Positions 36,058 through 45,688 are shown, counted from the first letter of the stretch. The stretch is 64,000 nucleotides of DNA from Leuconostoc lactis (GCF_007954625.1 NZ_CP042420.1:659001-723000); one strand, 5' to 3'. The notes: generated by a model from the letters alone, not told the origin. Numbers and translations: made by a program.

Positions 36058-36085
36058 TTGCGGTCCAACCAATTTATGCTATACT
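36058..36085 (+). promoter_or_regulatory. GntR promoter with overlapping putative operator; leaderless
   Basis: TTGCGG (36058-36063), 16-nt spacer, TATACT (36080-36085). The expected start point (near 36092) coincides with ATG 36093, so the mRNA would be leaderless. The block TGCGGTCCAA (36059-36068) overlaps the -35 and recurs inverted upstream of xfp. Confidence 0.65.
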
Positions 36086-36092
36086 AGTTAGC

Positions 36093-36824
36093 ATGATGTC
36101 AGAAGCAATTTATGTCACCGTGCAGGCGGACTTAAAACAAAAAATTTATAATGGTGATTTTCCGGACTTGAAATTACCTGATGAACGGACGTTGGCGGCG
36201 CAATATGAGGTGTCACGGTCGTCCATCAAACGCGCGTTAAACGTGTTGGTGCAACAAGGTGTGATTTTTAAAAAGCGTGGGAGTGGGACGTTCGTCAACC
36301 CGTTGTATTTAAAAAACCATGACTTGTTCCAACATGAAGGGTCTAATCTTGGGGTCTCGGACTCATTTCGGGTAGACGGTAAAGCGCCAAGTATTGAGTT
36401 ACTCGATTTCCAAGTGGTCCCCGCAACACCTGTCCAACAGCAAGCCTTGTTTTTAAACGATGGCGACTTTGTATATGAGATTAAGCGGTTGCGGCGTTTG
36501 GAAGGGGTACCTTTTATGATTGAACGCGGTTATGTCCCAATCAACGTTTTGCCTGGTTTGAACAAAGAAATTGTGTCCGGCTCAGTCTATGAGTATGTGG
36601 AAAATACCAAAAATCGAGCCGTTACCAAGTCCTTTATGACGATTATGGCTGAACCCTCAAACGCTGAGGATCAACAGTTATTGGAATTGTCAGACAAAGA
36701 GCCAGTTGGCATTATGGAAGGTATCTTCTTTATGGATGATGGCACGCCGTTAGAATTTTCAAACATGCGGTTGCATTATAAATATTTACGGTACAATGCG
36801 TTTGTCAGCATTGATTCGGAATAG
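36093..36824 (+). CDS. GntR-family (HutC-type) transcriptional regulator
   Basis: 243 residues. An N-terminal winged helix (KLPDERTLAAQYEVSRSSIKRALNVLVQQGVIFKKRGSGTFV) is followed by a UTRA effector domain (YEIKRLRRLEGVPFMIERGYVP ... LEFSNMRLHYKYLRY). Such regulators sense phosphorylated sugars or related ligands. The start is placed at the ATGATG at 36093-36098, as the longer 36039 form would begin upstream of the promoter. It stands immediately before the phosphoketolase gene and shares a 10-bp site with that gene's upstream region, so it probably controls xfp. Confidence 0.88.
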   Translation: MMSEAIYVTVQADLKQKIYNGDFPDLKLPDERTLAAQYEVSRSSIKRALNVLVQQGVIFKKRGSGTFVNPLYLKNHDLFQHEGSNLGVSDSFRVDGKAPSIELLDFQVVPATPVQQQALFLNDGDFVYEIKRLRRLEGVPFMIERGYVPINVLPGLNKEIVSGSVYEYVENTKNRAVTKSFMTIMAEPSNAEDQQLLELSDKEPVGIMEGIFFMDDGTPLEFSNMRLHYKYLRYNAFVSIDSE

Positions 36825-36852
36825 CAACAGGTCAATGGCCTGTTGCTTTTTT
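36823..36852 (+). terminator. Terminator after the GntR gene
   Basis: AGCAACAGG pairs with CCTGTTGCT over a 7-nt loop, followed by TTTTT. Confidence 0.88.
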
Positions 36853-36867
36853 ATTAGCGCTCAAAAT

Positions 36868-36885
36868 AATTGGACCGCACCAATG
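36868..36885 (+). promoter_or_regulatory. Putative GntR operator upstream of xfp
   Basis: AATTGGACCGCACCAATG contains TTGG...CCAA symmetry and the exact reverse complement (TTGGACCGCA) of the block overlapping the GntR gene's -35. It lies about 55 nt upstream of the xfp -35, an activator-like position. Confidence 0.5.
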
Positions 36886-36940
36886 TTGTTGTTGCGCCAA
36901 CCAAATTTGAAAAAATAATCAACCAATCAGATGCGTTATC

Positions 36941-36969
36941 TTGAATAAATTAGGCAAATCAGTTATACT
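36941..36969 (+). promoter_or_regulatory. Promoter of xfp
   Basis: TTGAAT (36941-36946), 17-nt spacer, TATACT (36964-36969). A leader of about 64 nt follows, containing a small GATTCGT/ACGATTC hairpin before the SD AAGGAG. Confidence 0.7.
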
Positions 36970-37039
36970 GAAAGAGTAAATAACGGAGAAAGATTCGTGG
37001 TTTACGATTCTCTCAAAATAATAAGGAGTACTTAATCTC

Positions 37040-39493
37040 ATGGTAGATTTCGATTCAAAAGAGTACTTGGAACTCGTTGATAAGTGGTGGCGTGCAACCA
37101 ACTATTTGTCAGCAGGGATGATCTTCTTGAAGAGCAACCCATTGTTCTCAGTTACTAACACACCAATCCAAGCCGAAGACGTTAAAGTTAAGCCTATCGG
37201 TCACTGGGGAACAATTTCAGGTCAAACTTTCTTGTATGCACACGCAAACCGTTTGATCAACAAGTATGACGTGAACATGTTCTATATCGGTGGTCCTGGA
37301 CACGGTGGCCAAGTTATGGTTACTAACGCGTACTTGGATGGCGAATATACTGAAGATTACCCAGAAATCACACAAGATTTGGCTGGTATGAGCCGCTTGT
37401 TCAAGCGTTTCTCATTCCCTGGCGGAATCGGATCACACATGACAGCGCAAACACCGGGTTCATTGCATGAAGGTGGTGAATTGGGTTACTCATTGTCACA
37501 CGCATTCGGTGCCGTTTTGGATAACCCAGACCAAATCGCTTTCGCCGTTGTTGGTGATGGTGAAGCTGAAACAGGTCCATCAATGACTTCATGGTTGTCA
37601 TCAAAGTTCTTGAACGCTAAGAACGATGGTGCCGTGTTGCCAATTTTGGATTTGAACGGCTTCAAGATTTCAAACCCAACAATCTTCTCACGTATGAGCC
37701 ATGAAGAAATCACAAAGTTCTTTGAAGGTGTTGGTTACTCACCACGCTTCATCGAAAACGATGATATTCATGACTACGCTAAGTATCACGAAATCGCTGC
37801 TAAGGTCTTTGACCAAGCGATCGAAGACATCTTGGCTATCCAAAAGGATGCGCGTGAAAACGGTAAGTATGAAGATGGTACAATCCCTGCATGGCCTGTA
37901 ATTATTGCACGTTTGCCAAAGGGTTGGGGTGGTCCACGTTACGACAAGAACGGTGACCCTATCGAAGATTCATTCCGTGCGCACCAAGTGCCATTGCCTT
38001 TGGATCAAAACAACCTTGACACATTGCCAGAATTCGAAGAATGGATGAACTCATACAAGCCTGAAGAATTGTTCAACGCTGATGGTTCATTGAAGGACGA
38101 AGTGAAGGCACTTGCACCTAAGGGTGACAAGCGTATGTCTGCTAACCCAATCACTAATGGTGGTCGCCGTCGCGGTGAAGCACCTAAGACATTGGACTTG
38201 CCAGACTGGCGTCAATTCACAAACGACATTACTAACGAAAACCGTGGACATGAATTGCCAAAAGTAACGCAAAACATGGACATGACAACACTTTCAGCAT
38301 ACTTGGAAGAAGTTACTAAGTTGAACCCAACATCATTCCGTATCTTCGGACCTGATGAAACAATGTCAAACCGTTTGTGGGATCTCTTCAACACAACAAC
38401 ACGTCAATGGATGGAACCTACAAAGTTCCCTAACGATCAATACGTAGGACCTGAAGGTCGTATCATTGATTCACAATTGTCAGAACACCAAGCTGAAGGT
38501 TGGTTGGAAGCTTACACATTGACTGGTCGTGTTGGAATCTTCGCATCATACGAATCATTCCTACGTGTCGTGGACTCAATGGTTACACAACACTTCAAGT
38601 GGTTGCGTCACGCTTCAGAACAACCATGGCGTAATGATTACCCATCATTGAACTTGATTGCAACATCAACTGCCTTCCAACAAGATCACAACGGTTACAC
38701 ACACCAAGATCCAGGTATGTTGACACACTTGGCTGAAAAGAAGTCTAACTTCATCCGTGAATACTTGCCAGCCGATGGTAACTCATTGTTGGCTGTTCAA
38801 GCACGTGCCTTCTCAGAACGTCAAAAGGTTAACTTGATTGTTGCCTCAAAGCAACCACGTCAACAATGGTTTACTGCTGACGAAGCTGAAGAATTGGCTA
38901 CAGAAGGTTTGAAGATCATCGATTGGGCATCTACTGCACCATCTGGTGATGTGGATATTACATTCGCATCAGCTGGTACAGAACCAACAATCGAAACTTT
39001 GGCTGCTTTGTGGTTGGTTAACCAAGCCTTCCCAGAAGTTAAGTTCCGCTATGTCAACGTTGTTGAATTGCTTCGTTTGCAAAAGAAGTCAGAAGCTTAC
39101 TTGAACAGCGAACGTGAATTGTCTGACGACGACTTCAACAAGTTCTTCCAAGCTGATACACCAGTTATCTTCGGATTCCACGGCTTCGAAGACTTGGTTG
39201 AATCATTCTTCTTCGAACGCAAGTTCCGTGGTGATGTATACGTTCACGGTTACCGTGAAGATGGTGACATCACAACAACATACGACATGCGTGTTTACTC
39301 AAAGTTGGATCGTTTCCACCAAGCTAAGGAAGCTGCCGAAATCTTGTCAGCTAACGGTAAGATTGATCAAGCTGCTGCTGATACATTCATTACTAAGATG
39401 GACGATATCTTGGCAAAGCACTACGAAGTAACACGTAACGAAGGTCACGATATTGAAGAATTCACTGACTGGAACTGGGCACCTTTGAAGTAA
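37040..39493 (+). CDS. xfp: Xylulose-5-phosphate/fructose-6-phosphate phosphoketolase
   Basis: An 817-residue thiamine diphosphate enzyme, the key step of heterolactic fermentation. It splits xylulose-5-P (or fructose-6-P) with phosphate into acetyl phosphate and glyceraldehyde-3-P (or erythrose-4-P). The TPP-binding GDGEAETGP is near residue 172, and family blocks [19 protein letters not shown] and HQDPG are present. Codon use is the most biased in the window. It is monocistronic with its own promoter and terminator. RpiA and ADH, both in this window, belong to the same pathway. Confidence 0.97.
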   Translation: MVDFDSKEYLELVDKWWRATNYLSAGMIFLKSNPLFSVTNTPIQAEDVKVKPIGHWGTISGQTFLYAHANRLINKYDVNMFYIGGPGHGGQVMVTNAYLDGEYTEDYPEITQDLAGMSRLFKRFSFPGGIGSHMTAQTPGSLHEGGELGYSLSHAFGAVLDNPDQIAFAVVGDGEAETGPSMTSWLSSKFLNAKNDGAVLPILDLNGFKISNPTIFSRMSHEEITKFFEGVGYSPRFIENDDIHDYAKYHEIAAKVFDQAIEDILAIQKDARENGKYEDGTIPAWPVIIARLPKGWGGPRYDKNGDPIEDSFRAHQVPLPLDQNNLDTLPEFEEWMNSYKPEELFNADGSLKDEVKALAPKGDKRMSANPITNGGRRRGEAPKTLDLPDWRQFTNDITNENRGHELPKVTQNMDMTTLSAYLEEVTKLNPTSFRIFGPDETMSNRLWDLFNTTTRQWMEPTKFPNDQYVGPEGRIIDSQLSEHQAEGWLEAYTLTGRVGIFASYESFLRVVDSMVTQHFKWLRHASEQPWRNDYPSLNLIATSTAFQQDHNGYTHQDPGMLTHLAEKKSNFIREYLPADGNSLLAVQARAFSERQKVNLIVASKQPRQQWFTADEAEELATEGLKIIDWASTAPSGDVDITFASAGTEPTIETLAALWLVNQAFPEVKFRYVNVVELLRLQKKSEAYLNSERELSDDDFNKFFQADTPVIFGFHGFEDLVESFFFERKFRGDVYVHGYREDGDITTTYDMRVYSKLDRFHQAKEAAEILSANGKIDQAAADTFITKMDDILAKHYEVTRNEGHDIEEFTDWNWAPLK

Positions 39494-39538
39494 TCAGCTA
39501 TTTGGCTTATTACAGAAAATGTACCACCAGTACAAATC

Positions 39539-39570
39539 AAGCGAACCAGATTATTCTGGTTCGCTTTTTT
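39539..39570 (+). terminator. Terminator after xfp
   Basis: AAGCGAACCAGA pairs perfectly with TCTGGTTCGCTT over TTAT, followed by a T-run. Confidence 0.93.
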
Positions 39571-39623
39571 GTATACTTATCGGTAAAATAAAAGTAACGT
39601 ATTGAGACAAGGAGCGCTGTATC

Positions 39624-40442
39624 ATGCTATTAAAAAAAGACGGTCATACGCACACACCATTTTCACATCAAAATTCGGATGAACCGTTTGATGCCTATAT
39701 TGAACGGGCGATTGCGTTGGGATTTGACACTTATACGATTACGGAACATGCACCGTTATTGCAAGACCTGACGTTGCCAGCTGACTATCCGGTGGTTAGT
39801 CAAGATGATCTTGCGCAGGTAAAGACTGAAACAGCACGGTTAATCGCCAAGTATGGGGATAAAATTCAAATCAAGCGCGGGTTAGAAGTGGACTATGTGG
39901 TGGGCCAAGAACGTCAATTGCGAACGTTTTTGCGAGAAAATCGCGACTGGTTTGACGAAATTATCCTAGCTGTTCATTTGCTACCGGATGATTCAGGCGA
40001 CATCACACCCATTGATTATTCGGCAGAATTGTTGACGACACGCTTTGCCACGTTGTTACAAGACCCACAAGCATTCTATCGCCGCTATTTTGAAACGGTT
40101 GCGCAGAGTGTGGAAGCCGTTTTAGGGGTCGATGTACCGGTGGCGATTGGACATCTTGGACTAGTTAAAAAATTCCAAAAGGTGTTAGATTTGCCAGATT
40201 ATGCGGACGATATCTATCGTATGATTGGGGACATTTTCCAAATGATGCAAGTACGCGGTTATGCGTTAGAGTTTAATGCGGCCGGTCTTAGTGAAGTTGA
40301 AAATGGCGCAACTTATCCGCAGTTTAATGTTGTAACGGCCGCCCGCGATATGGGCATTGAAGTAGTGTATGGTTCAGATGCCCACCAAGTGAGTGAAGTT
40401 GGTCGTTATTTTGATGACCTTGCAGCGGTTTTGCAAGCATGA
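39624..40442 (+). CDS. Histidinol-phosphatase, PHP (HisJ) family
   Basis: 272 residues of the PHP phosphoesterase fold. The N-terminal metal motif is KDGHTHTPFSHQNSDE, followed by ITEHAP, a GLEVDYV block, the AVHLL motif and a C-terminal GSDAHQ. HisJ/HisK dephosphorylates histidinol phosphate, but no other his genes are nearby, so the true substrate may differ. The last codons overlap the next ATG by 4 nt; three genes here (PHP, HAD, Nudix) are tightly coupled. Confidence 0.82.
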   Translation: MLLKKDGHTHTPFSHQNSDEPFDAYIERAIALGFDTYTITEHAPLLQDLTLPADYPVVSQDDLAQVKTETARLIAKYGDKIQIKRGLEVDYVVGQERQLRTFLRENRDWFDEIILAVHLLPDDSGDITPIDYSAELLTTRFATLLQDPQAFYRRYFETVAQSVEAVLGVDVPVAIGHLGLVKKFQKVLDLPDYADDIYRMIGDIFQMMQVRGYALEFNAAGLSEVENGATYPQFNVVTAARDMGIEVVYGSDAHQVSEVGRYFDDLAAVLQA

Positions 40443-41107
40443 CGGCGGCGACGCAGTATCGGGCAGTTTTCTTTGATTTTGATGGCACCTTGGCCAATAC
40501 AGAAAAATTAGCTGTGTATGCCACGCAAACCGCTTTTGCACAAATGGGTTTGCCAGTACCAACGGCAGCAGCCATTATTCAATATCAAGGAATACCAATC
40601 GAAACGTCGTTTCCATTGTTAGCACAGCATCCCATGGATCAGACGACGCTACAGCAGTTATTCACCGCTTTTAGATCGGCTTATCAAGCTGGCGAATCAG
40701 TTGAGACAATTCAGGCCTTTTCAGGGATCCCGGAATTGTTAACCCAATTAGTGGCTGCTGGACAGCAACTATTTTTGATGACGAGTAAAAAATCAGCGGT
40801 GGCGCAACGGAATTTGGCCATATTATCTTTGGACAAGTATTTTACGGCGGTATATGGTTCAGATCGCGTCGTAGCTTATAAACCAGCACCAGATGGGTTA
40901 CAGCAAGCGCTAGCGGAATATCAATTATCTGCAAATGAAGCGGTGATGGTGGGCGATGCAACCTTTGATATCGACGCCGGGAATGCAGCTGGGATGACAA
41001 CCATCGCAGTGACTTGGGGTGCGCATACACGAGAAACACTGAAACAATCCGAACCAGATTATCTGGTTGCGACACGGGAAGCGTTAGCAGAGGTACTACA
41101 CAAATGA
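40439..41107 (+). CDS. HAD-superfamily phosphatase (PpaX/Gph-like)
   Basis: 222 residues with HAD motif I DFDGTLAN near residue 13, motif II MTSKKS near 117, motif III region KPAPDGL and motif IV VGDATFDIDAGNAAG near 163. The cap type (C1, helical) fits phosphoglycolate or pyrophosphate phosphatases. It overlaps both neighbours by 4 nt (ATGA), giving translational coupling. The substrate is not determined by the sequence. Confidence 0.85.
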   Translation: MTAATQYRAVFFDFDGTLANTEKLAVYATQTAFAQMGLPVPTAAAIIQYQGIPIETSFPLLAQHPMDQTTLQQLFTAFRSAYQAGESVETIQAFSGIPELLTQLVAAGQQLFLMTSKKSAVAQRNLAILSLDKYFTAVYGSDRVVAYKPAPDGLQQALAEYQLSANEAVMVGDATFDIDAGNAAGMTTIAVTWGAHTRETLKQSEPDYLVATREALAEVLHK

Positions 41108-41622
41108 GTGATCATCGCGCAGATAAATTAGGTGAATACTGGGACGTCTATAATGCGCAAAAAGAACGTACGGGACGAACGCATCGACGTGGCCAACAAC
41201 TACAACCTGGGGACTACCATTTGGTGACTAATGGCTTGATATTTAATTCGAAGGGCGATGTGTTGTTACAGCAGCGTGCTTTTGACAAGTTGAGCCATCC
41301 TGGGATATGGACCGCTGATACGGGCGGGTCTGTTTTAGTTGGTGAGACAAGTCAGCAAGCTTTAGTGCGGGAATTATTTGAGGAGCTTGGGCTGACCGTT
41401 TCGGCTGACGAGCTGGTGTTTATTGAGACGTTGCGCTATACTGACTGGATTGAAGATTGGTATGCCATCAGATTACCGGATCAGCCGGTGGCCTTTCAAT
41501 TACAAACCGCTGAAATGGTGGCGGTTCGTTGGGTGAGTTTCGCTGAGGCGCTGGCCAATAACACGGCAAATGGCTTTGATGATAACGACTTATTACACAC
41601 AGCGAAAGCACGCTTGTTCTAA
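41104..41622 (+). CDS. Nudix hydrolase (YfcD/IDI-like)
   Basis: 172 residues of the Nudix subgroup related to isopentenyl diphosphate isomerase. GEYWDVYNAQKERTGRTHRRG precedes the fold, and the Nudix box is GGSVLVGETSQQALVRELFEELG. ATG 41104 is chosen, with AGAGGT 8 nt upstream; the longer form from 41014 lies in the HAD gene. Last of a three-gene coupled set, followed by a terminator. Confidence 0.85.
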   Translation: MSDHRADKLGEYWDVYNAQKERTGRTHRRGQQLQPGDYHLVTNGLIFNSKGDVLLQQRAFDKLSHPGIWTADTGGSVLVGETSQQALVRELFEELGLTVSADELVFIETLRYTDWIEDWYAIRLPDQPVAFQLQTAEMVAVRWVSFAEALANNTANGFDDNDLLHTAKARLF

Positions 41623-41644
41623 TTGTAGTTCGCATGAAAAAAGT

Positions 41645-41682
41645 AGAGATATGGTTTTGTGACGCCATATTTCTTTTATTTT
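41645..41682 (+). terminator. Terminator after the PHP-HAD-Nudix set, with a competing hairpin
   Basis: AGAGATATGG (41645-41654) pairs with CCATATTTCT (41665-41674), followed by a T-rich tract. A second stem, TTGTGAC (41657-41663) with GTCACAA (41683-41689), uses its loop and downstream bases, so an alternative fold or pseudoknot is possible. Confidence 0.7.
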
Positions 41683-41710
41683 GTCACAATGAGAAAGTAG
41701 GGCACGCCGG

Positions 41711-42943
41711 ATGGCTGATTTTTTTAAACTTGATCGAAATATTCAATTACGCATTGTGATGATGTTTATTACAGTCGCGATTGGCTCCTCGGTCGGTCCC
41801 AATATGACAATTTATTATGTGGGATATTTTGGGGCTTTTTTGACGGGGATTTTGTTAGTCCTTGTCCAAGTGGCCGGTTTTCTGGCGGGCTTATATGGTG
41901 GTCACCTGGCGGATTTGTGGGGACGCAAGCGGGTCATGATTGCTGGGATTGGCTTGATGACATTAGGCTATTTACTAGCTGCCGTGATGAATTCACCGCT
42001 ATATATTAATCCTTACATCACGTTTTTTGGTTTCTTGATGGCGAGTGTGGGGTTAAGTTTTGCCTCTCCAGCTGAAGAAGCGATGATGATTGATGTGTCG
42101 ACGGTGAAAAATCGTAAGTTTATTTATGCCATGATTTATTGGGTCATCAATTTAGCGGTGATGATTGGCGCAGGACTTGGTGGTTGGTTTTTCAAAACGG
42201 CACGTTTTCAGCTCTTGATTGGCACCGCCATTGGGGCCTTAATTAGTCTCATCATTGTCCTCGTATGGATTACTGAGACCTTACCCAAGGACAAGCGGCC
42301 AACTCATGGCCAATCGGTTTGGGCGGCAGTGAAAAGTTACCGAACCGTGTTTTCAGACCGCCGCTATATGAAATTTATGGTCGCAAGCATTGGGGCAACG
42401 GTTATTTTCACGTCGCCAGATTATTATCTTGCCGCACATTTATCCCAAACATTCCACACGATTGATATCGCTGGTGTTGAGATTTTTGGGCAGCGGATGC
42501 TATCCATTGTGACTATGGTGAACACTTTCATGATTGTTTTGATGATGGGCATGATGACCAAACTATTTAAGCATTGGTCTGAAATGAAAGCGAGTGCGGT
42601 CGGTACAGCTTTACAGGGCGGCAGTTTTGCCATCATGTTCTTATTAACGGACTTTTGGCCACTTATGGTTTTTACCGTTATTTTGACACTTGGCGAAATG
42701 ATTGTCACGCCAGCCAGTCAGTCTCTGCGTGCTGAAATGATGAACCCAGAAAAAATTGGCGCTTATAGTGGTTTTAGTGCTGCGATTCGGCCGATTGGTG
42801 CTATTTTAGCGTCGGGCATTGTGAGTGCGTCTGTTTTGGTTGGCAATGTTGGCGCCGCATTACTATTGCTCACGGCTACGGGGATCAGCATCTTGTTTAC
42901 TTATTTAGCCGTGCTGATGTTACGCGAGAACCGAACAAGTTGA
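41711..42943 (+). CDS. Major facilitator superfamily transporter
   Basis: 410 residues with 12 predicted helices. The loop 2-3 motif GGHLADLWGRKRVM is near residue 63, and a central cytosolic loop (TETLPKDKRPTHGQSVW) lies near 195. The type is typical of drug or small-metabolite efflux, but the substrate is unknown. The RBS (AGTAGGG) is modest. It begins 22 nt after the GTCACAA arm of the upstream alternative hairpin, so attenuation is conceivable. Confidence 0.82.
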   Translation: MADFFKLDRNIQLRIVMMFITVAIGSSVGPNMTIYYVGYFGAFLTGILLVLVQVAGFLAGLYGGHLADLWGRKRVMIAGIGLMTLGYLLAAVMNSPLYINPYITFFGFLMASVGLSFASPAEEAMMIDVSTVKNRKFIYAMIYWVINLAVMIGAGLGGWFFKTARFQLLIGTAIGALISLIIVLVWITETLPKDKRPTHGQSVWAAVKSYRTVFSDRRYMKFMVASIGATVIFTSPDYYLAAHLSQTFHTIDIAGVEIFGQRMLSIVTMVNTFMIVLMMGMMTKLFKHWSEMKASAVGTALQGGSFAIMFLLTDFWPLMVFTVILTLGEMIVTPASQSLRAEMMNPEKIGAYSGFSAAIRPIGAILASGIVSASVLVGNVGAALLLLTATGISILFTYLAVLMLRENRTS

Positions 42944-42973
42944 AGTGTTTTGTCGTGACGCACTTTATTATTT

Positions 42974-42982
42974 TGTTATAAT
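42974..42982 (+). promoter_or_regulatory. Extended -10 promoter of the HAD gene at 43078
   Basis: TGTTATAAT has TG-n-TATAAT, an ideal extended -10. The -35 region is poor, as is common with extended -10 promoters. The leader would be about 90 nt. Confidence 0.6.
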
Positions 42983-43026
42983 GTAATTAAGCATGATAAA
43001 CGGTTGTGTCTAGCTGATTTTAAATG

Positions 43027-43080
43027 AAGGGAAGCGACAACAAGCACAACACAGTTGTTGGATAAACAAGCAAACAGATG
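43027..43080 (+). promoter_or_regulatory. Hairpin-bridged ribosome binding site of the HAD gene
   Basis: AAGGGA (43027-43032), 5 nt, CAACAA (43038-43043) pairs with TTGTTG (43055-43060) around an 11-nt loop, then 17 nt to ATG 43078. TAA at 43063 is in frame, and no start codon lies between it and ATG. Its stem is weaker and its tail longer than in the other cases. Confidence 0.55.
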
Positions 43081-43896
43081 TCAGAAATTAAAATTGTCTC
43101 AATTGATATTGACGGAACACTGATCAATGATCGTCACGAAATTACACCAGAAGTCAAGCGAGCTGTACAAGCAGCTATGGCACAAGGCGTGAAAATTGTC
43201 ATTACGACGGGCCGACCATTACCTGGTGTCCAAAAGATCCTGTCAGAATTAAACATTACTGGATCGGATCAATATGTGATTACCTATAATGGTGGTCTCG
43301 TACAAACGGCCGATGGTCAAAAGACCTTGTTCCGGCAACCATTAGCGGTATCAGAATTTCAAAAAATTAATGCTTTTATGACGGCACAGAAAATCTATGT
43401 GCAGGTTGAATCACATGATGCGGCGTATACAACGAATCATTGTATCCATCCGTGGGCAAGCTTTGAAAATAGCTTGGTTAATCTCCCATTATTTGTGTTA
43501 GATTCAGAAGCTGAGTTAGAAAAGATTGCCTTTATTAAGGCGATTGCGAACGCGGAAAGTGATGAACTTGACGCTGTGCAAGCCGCGGTACCAAAGACAA
43601 TTAGTGAACATGTTAATGTCATTCGCTCAACGGCGAATAATTTGGAATTTATTGATCGTCAAGCTTCAAAGGGTAATGCGTTATTAGCCCTTGCTGATGA
43701 ATTGGGTGTATCCCATGACGCAACAATGGCGATTGGTGATCAGGCCAATGATTATTCCATGATTGAACAAGCTGGCATTGGCGTTGCGATGGGCAATGCG
43801 ATTCCAAGTTTGAAAGCAATCGCCGATTACGAAACAGCAAGCAATAACGACTCTGGCGTGGCACGCGCCATTGAAAAATTTGTGCTTAAATCATAA
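43078..43896 (+). CDS. Cof-type HAD phosphatase (YidA-like)
   Basis: 272 residues of the HAD IIB (Cof) family. The N-terminal motif is SIDIDGTLINDRHEI, motif II is ITTGRPLPGV near residue 41, followed by a large C2 cap. The C-terminal acidic motif IGDQANDYSMIEQAGIGVAMGNA is near 220. Members dephosphorylate sugar phosphates and cofactors. Monocistronic or loosely linked to tpx 36 nt downstream. Confidence 0.88.
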   Translation: MSEIKIVSIDIDGTLINDRHEITPEVKRAVQAAMAQGVKIVITTGRPLPGVQKILSELNITGSDQYVITYNGGLVQTADGQKTLFRQPLAVSEFQKINAFMTAQKIYVQVESHDAAYTTNHCIHPWASFENSLVNLPLFVLDSEAELEKIAFIKAIANAESDELDAVQAAVPKTISEHVNVIRSTANNLEFIDRQASKGNALLALADELGVSHDATMAIGDQANDYSMIEQAGIGVAMGNAIPSLKAIADYETASNNDSGVARAIEKFVLKS

Positions 43897-43932
43897 TTAA
43901 AGTTCGGTTATATAAGATGCGGAGGTCGCAAA

Positions 43933-44430
43933 ATGGACGTTTTATTAGAAGGTGAAGTTACAGCGCTTGTTGGGGAACCCTTAAAAGTTGGTGAAACATT
44001 ACCACACTTTAAGTTGGAAGATCAAGACGGTGAAAAGGTTAAAACTGCTGATTTGATTGGGCAATTGATGTTAATTTCAGTTGTGCCTGATTTGAATACT
44101 GGCACATGCACATTGCAAACGCGCCACTTTAATCAAACAGTGGATCAATTTGAAGGGATCCAATTCTTGACAGTATCAACAAACACTGTTGCGGAACAAC
44201 GTGACTGGTGTGCGGCTGAAGGCGTTAAGAACTTGCGGATGTTGTCTGATGAACAAGAATCATTTGGCTACGCAACCAAGCTCTACATTCCGTCACAAGG
44301 CTTTGATGCTCGCGCAGTTTACATTGTTGATGCTGACGGTGTTGTGCGTTACGCACAAATTGTACCAGAAGTATCTGAAGAGCCAGATTATGATGATGCA
44401 CTACGCGTTTTACGTGAATTACAAGGGTAA
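43933..44430 (+). CDS. tpx: Thiol peroxidase
   Basis: A 165-residue atypical 2-Cys peroxiredoxin reducing H2O2 and organic peroxides. The peroxidatic cysteine is in PDLNTGTCTLQT near residue 59 and the resolving cysteine in RDWCAAEG near 93. Tpx proteins usually have TGVCDxQT, so the motif here is slightly different but both cysteines are kept. CGGAGG lies 7 nt before ATG. A terminator follows. Confidence 0.9.
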   Translation: MDVLLEGEVTALVGEPLKVGETLPHFKLEDQDGEKVKTADLIGQLMLISVVPDLNTGTCTLQTRHFNQTVDQFEGIQFLTVSTNTVAEQRDWCAAEGVKNLRMLSDEQESFGYATKLYIPSQGFDARAVYIVDADGVVRYAQIVPEVSEEPDYDDALRVLRELQG

Positions 44431-44441
44431 ATTGCGTGATC

Positions 44442-44474
44442 AAAAACAGATTGGGATGTCCAGTCTGTTTTTTT
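44442..44474 (+). terminator. Terminator after tpx
   Basis: AACAGATTGG pairs with CCAGTCTGTT (one G-U) over a 5-nt loop, followed by TTTTTT. Confidence 0.88.
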
Positions 44475-44573
44475 ATGATCTGATAAAAGGCAACGTCGTC
44501 AGTGGCGCTGGGCCCTTTTTTTTGTTAAAATAAACAGGGACATTAAATTCACATAAAATATTTGGAGCCAAAC

Positions 44574-45554
44574 ATGCCAGAACCTAAATTGAAACTTTTT
44601 TCTTTAAGTTCAAATGAGCCACTTGCGGAAAAGATTGCTGAATCCGTGGGTGTCCCTTTGAGTGAAATATCTGTCAAGCGCTTTGCCGATGGTGAAGTAC
44701 AGATTAACATTGAGGAAAGCATTCGTGGGGATAACGTCTTTGTTATCCAATCAACCGCTGCCCCAGTCAACGATAACTTGATGGAATTGTTGATTATGAT
44801 TGATGCCTTGCGTCGCGCATCAGCCAACCAAATCAATGTGGTATTACCTTACTATGGCTATGCACGCCAAGACCGTAAGGCGCGTTCGCGTGAACCAATC
44901 ACAGCCAAGCTTGTTGCCAATATGTTGGAACGAGCGGGCGCAACGCGGGTATTGGCGCTTGATTTACATGCAGCGCAAATTCAAGGTTTCTTCGATATTC
45001 CAATGGATCATTTGCAAGGCGCACCGTTGTTAGCCGACTATTTGATTGAATCTGGAATTGCGGACAAGAAGAACGCGGTGGTTGTGTCACCAGATCACGG
45101 GGGCATGACCCGTGCGCGTAACTTGAACAATATGTTGGAATTAGAAGCACCGGTAGCTGTCATTGATAAGCGCCGTCCCAAGCCAAATGTGGCCGAAGTC
45201 GGCAGCATTGTGGGCGATGTTAAAGGCAAGACAGCCATCATGATTGATGACATGATCGATACTGCTGGCACGATTACCCAAGGGGCCGAATTGATCATGG
45301 AACATGGGGCTAAAGAAGTGTATGTTGTTGCGTCACACGCCGTGTTCTCAGGACCAGCGGTTGAACGCTTGCAGAATTCTGTCTTCACAAAAGTGATTGT
45401 CACAGACTCAATCAACTTACCTGAAGATAAAAAGTTTGATAAATTAGAAATTGTTTCAGTTGGTGAACTGATTGGTGAAGCCATTCGCCGGATTAATAAC
45501 AACGAAGCCATTTCATCACTATTTAAAAATCGTTTCCATCGTCGTTCACACTAA
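44574..45554 (+). CDS. prs: Ribose-phosphate pyrophosphokinase
   Basis: 326 residues making PRPP from ribose-5-P and ATP for nucleotide, His and Trp synthesis. Conserved parts are [10 protein letters not shown] near residue 38, [17 protein letters not shown] near 96, the [14 protein letters not shown] metal loop near 131, and the PRPP loop [12 protein letters not shown] near 223. ATG 44574 fits family N-termini; GGAG sits about 8 nt upstream. It is monocistronic, ending at a terminator. Confidence 0.95.
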   Translation: MPEPKLKLFSLSSNEPLAEKIAESVGVPLSEISVKRFADGEVQINIEESIRGDNVFVIQSTAAPVNDNLMELLIMIDALRRASANQINVVLPYYGYARQDRKARSREPITAKLVANMLERAGATRVLALDLHAAQIQGFFDIPMDHLQGAPLLADYLIESGIADKKNAVVVSPDHGGMTRARNLNNMLELEAPVAVIDKRRPKPNVAEVGSIVGDVKGKTAIMIDDMIDTAGTITQGAELIMEHGAKEVYVVASHAVFSGPAVERLQNSVFTKVIVTDSINLPEDKKFDKLEIVSVGELIGEAIRRINNNEAISSLFKNRFHRRSH

Positions 45555-45582
45555 ACCAGGACTTGACGTTGAACGGTACGGT

Positions 45583-45608
45583 AAAAAGTCGATGATTCGG
45601 CTTTTTTT
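45583..45608 (+). terminator. Terminator after prs
   Basis: AAAAAGTCGA pairs with TCGGCTTTTT (one G-U) around TGAT, followed by T residues. Confidence 0.78.
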
Positions 45609-45618
45609 GTGCAATATA

Positions 45619-45646
45619 TTACAAAATGGCATAAAAATGATATACT
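45619..45646 (+). promoter_or_regulatory. Promoter of the walRK operon
   Basis: TTACAA (45619-45624), 16-nt spacer, TATACT (45641-45646). Transcription would begin near 45653, with the SD GAGGAG at about 45676-45681. Confidence 0.68.
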
Positions 45647-45688
45647 TAAAGATAAATAAACTAGCAAAGACGCGTGAGGAGCATATCC

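Noticed and set aside
41657..41689. CRP-like operator TGTGA...TCACA upstream of the MFS gene
   Set aside because: The half-site gap is far longer than the 6 nt of a CRP site, and the bases fit a hairpin better.
44475..44525. Second terminator between tpx and prs (AAAGG...CCCTTT)
   Set aside because: Pairing is short and interrupted, and the T-run follows a weak stem.
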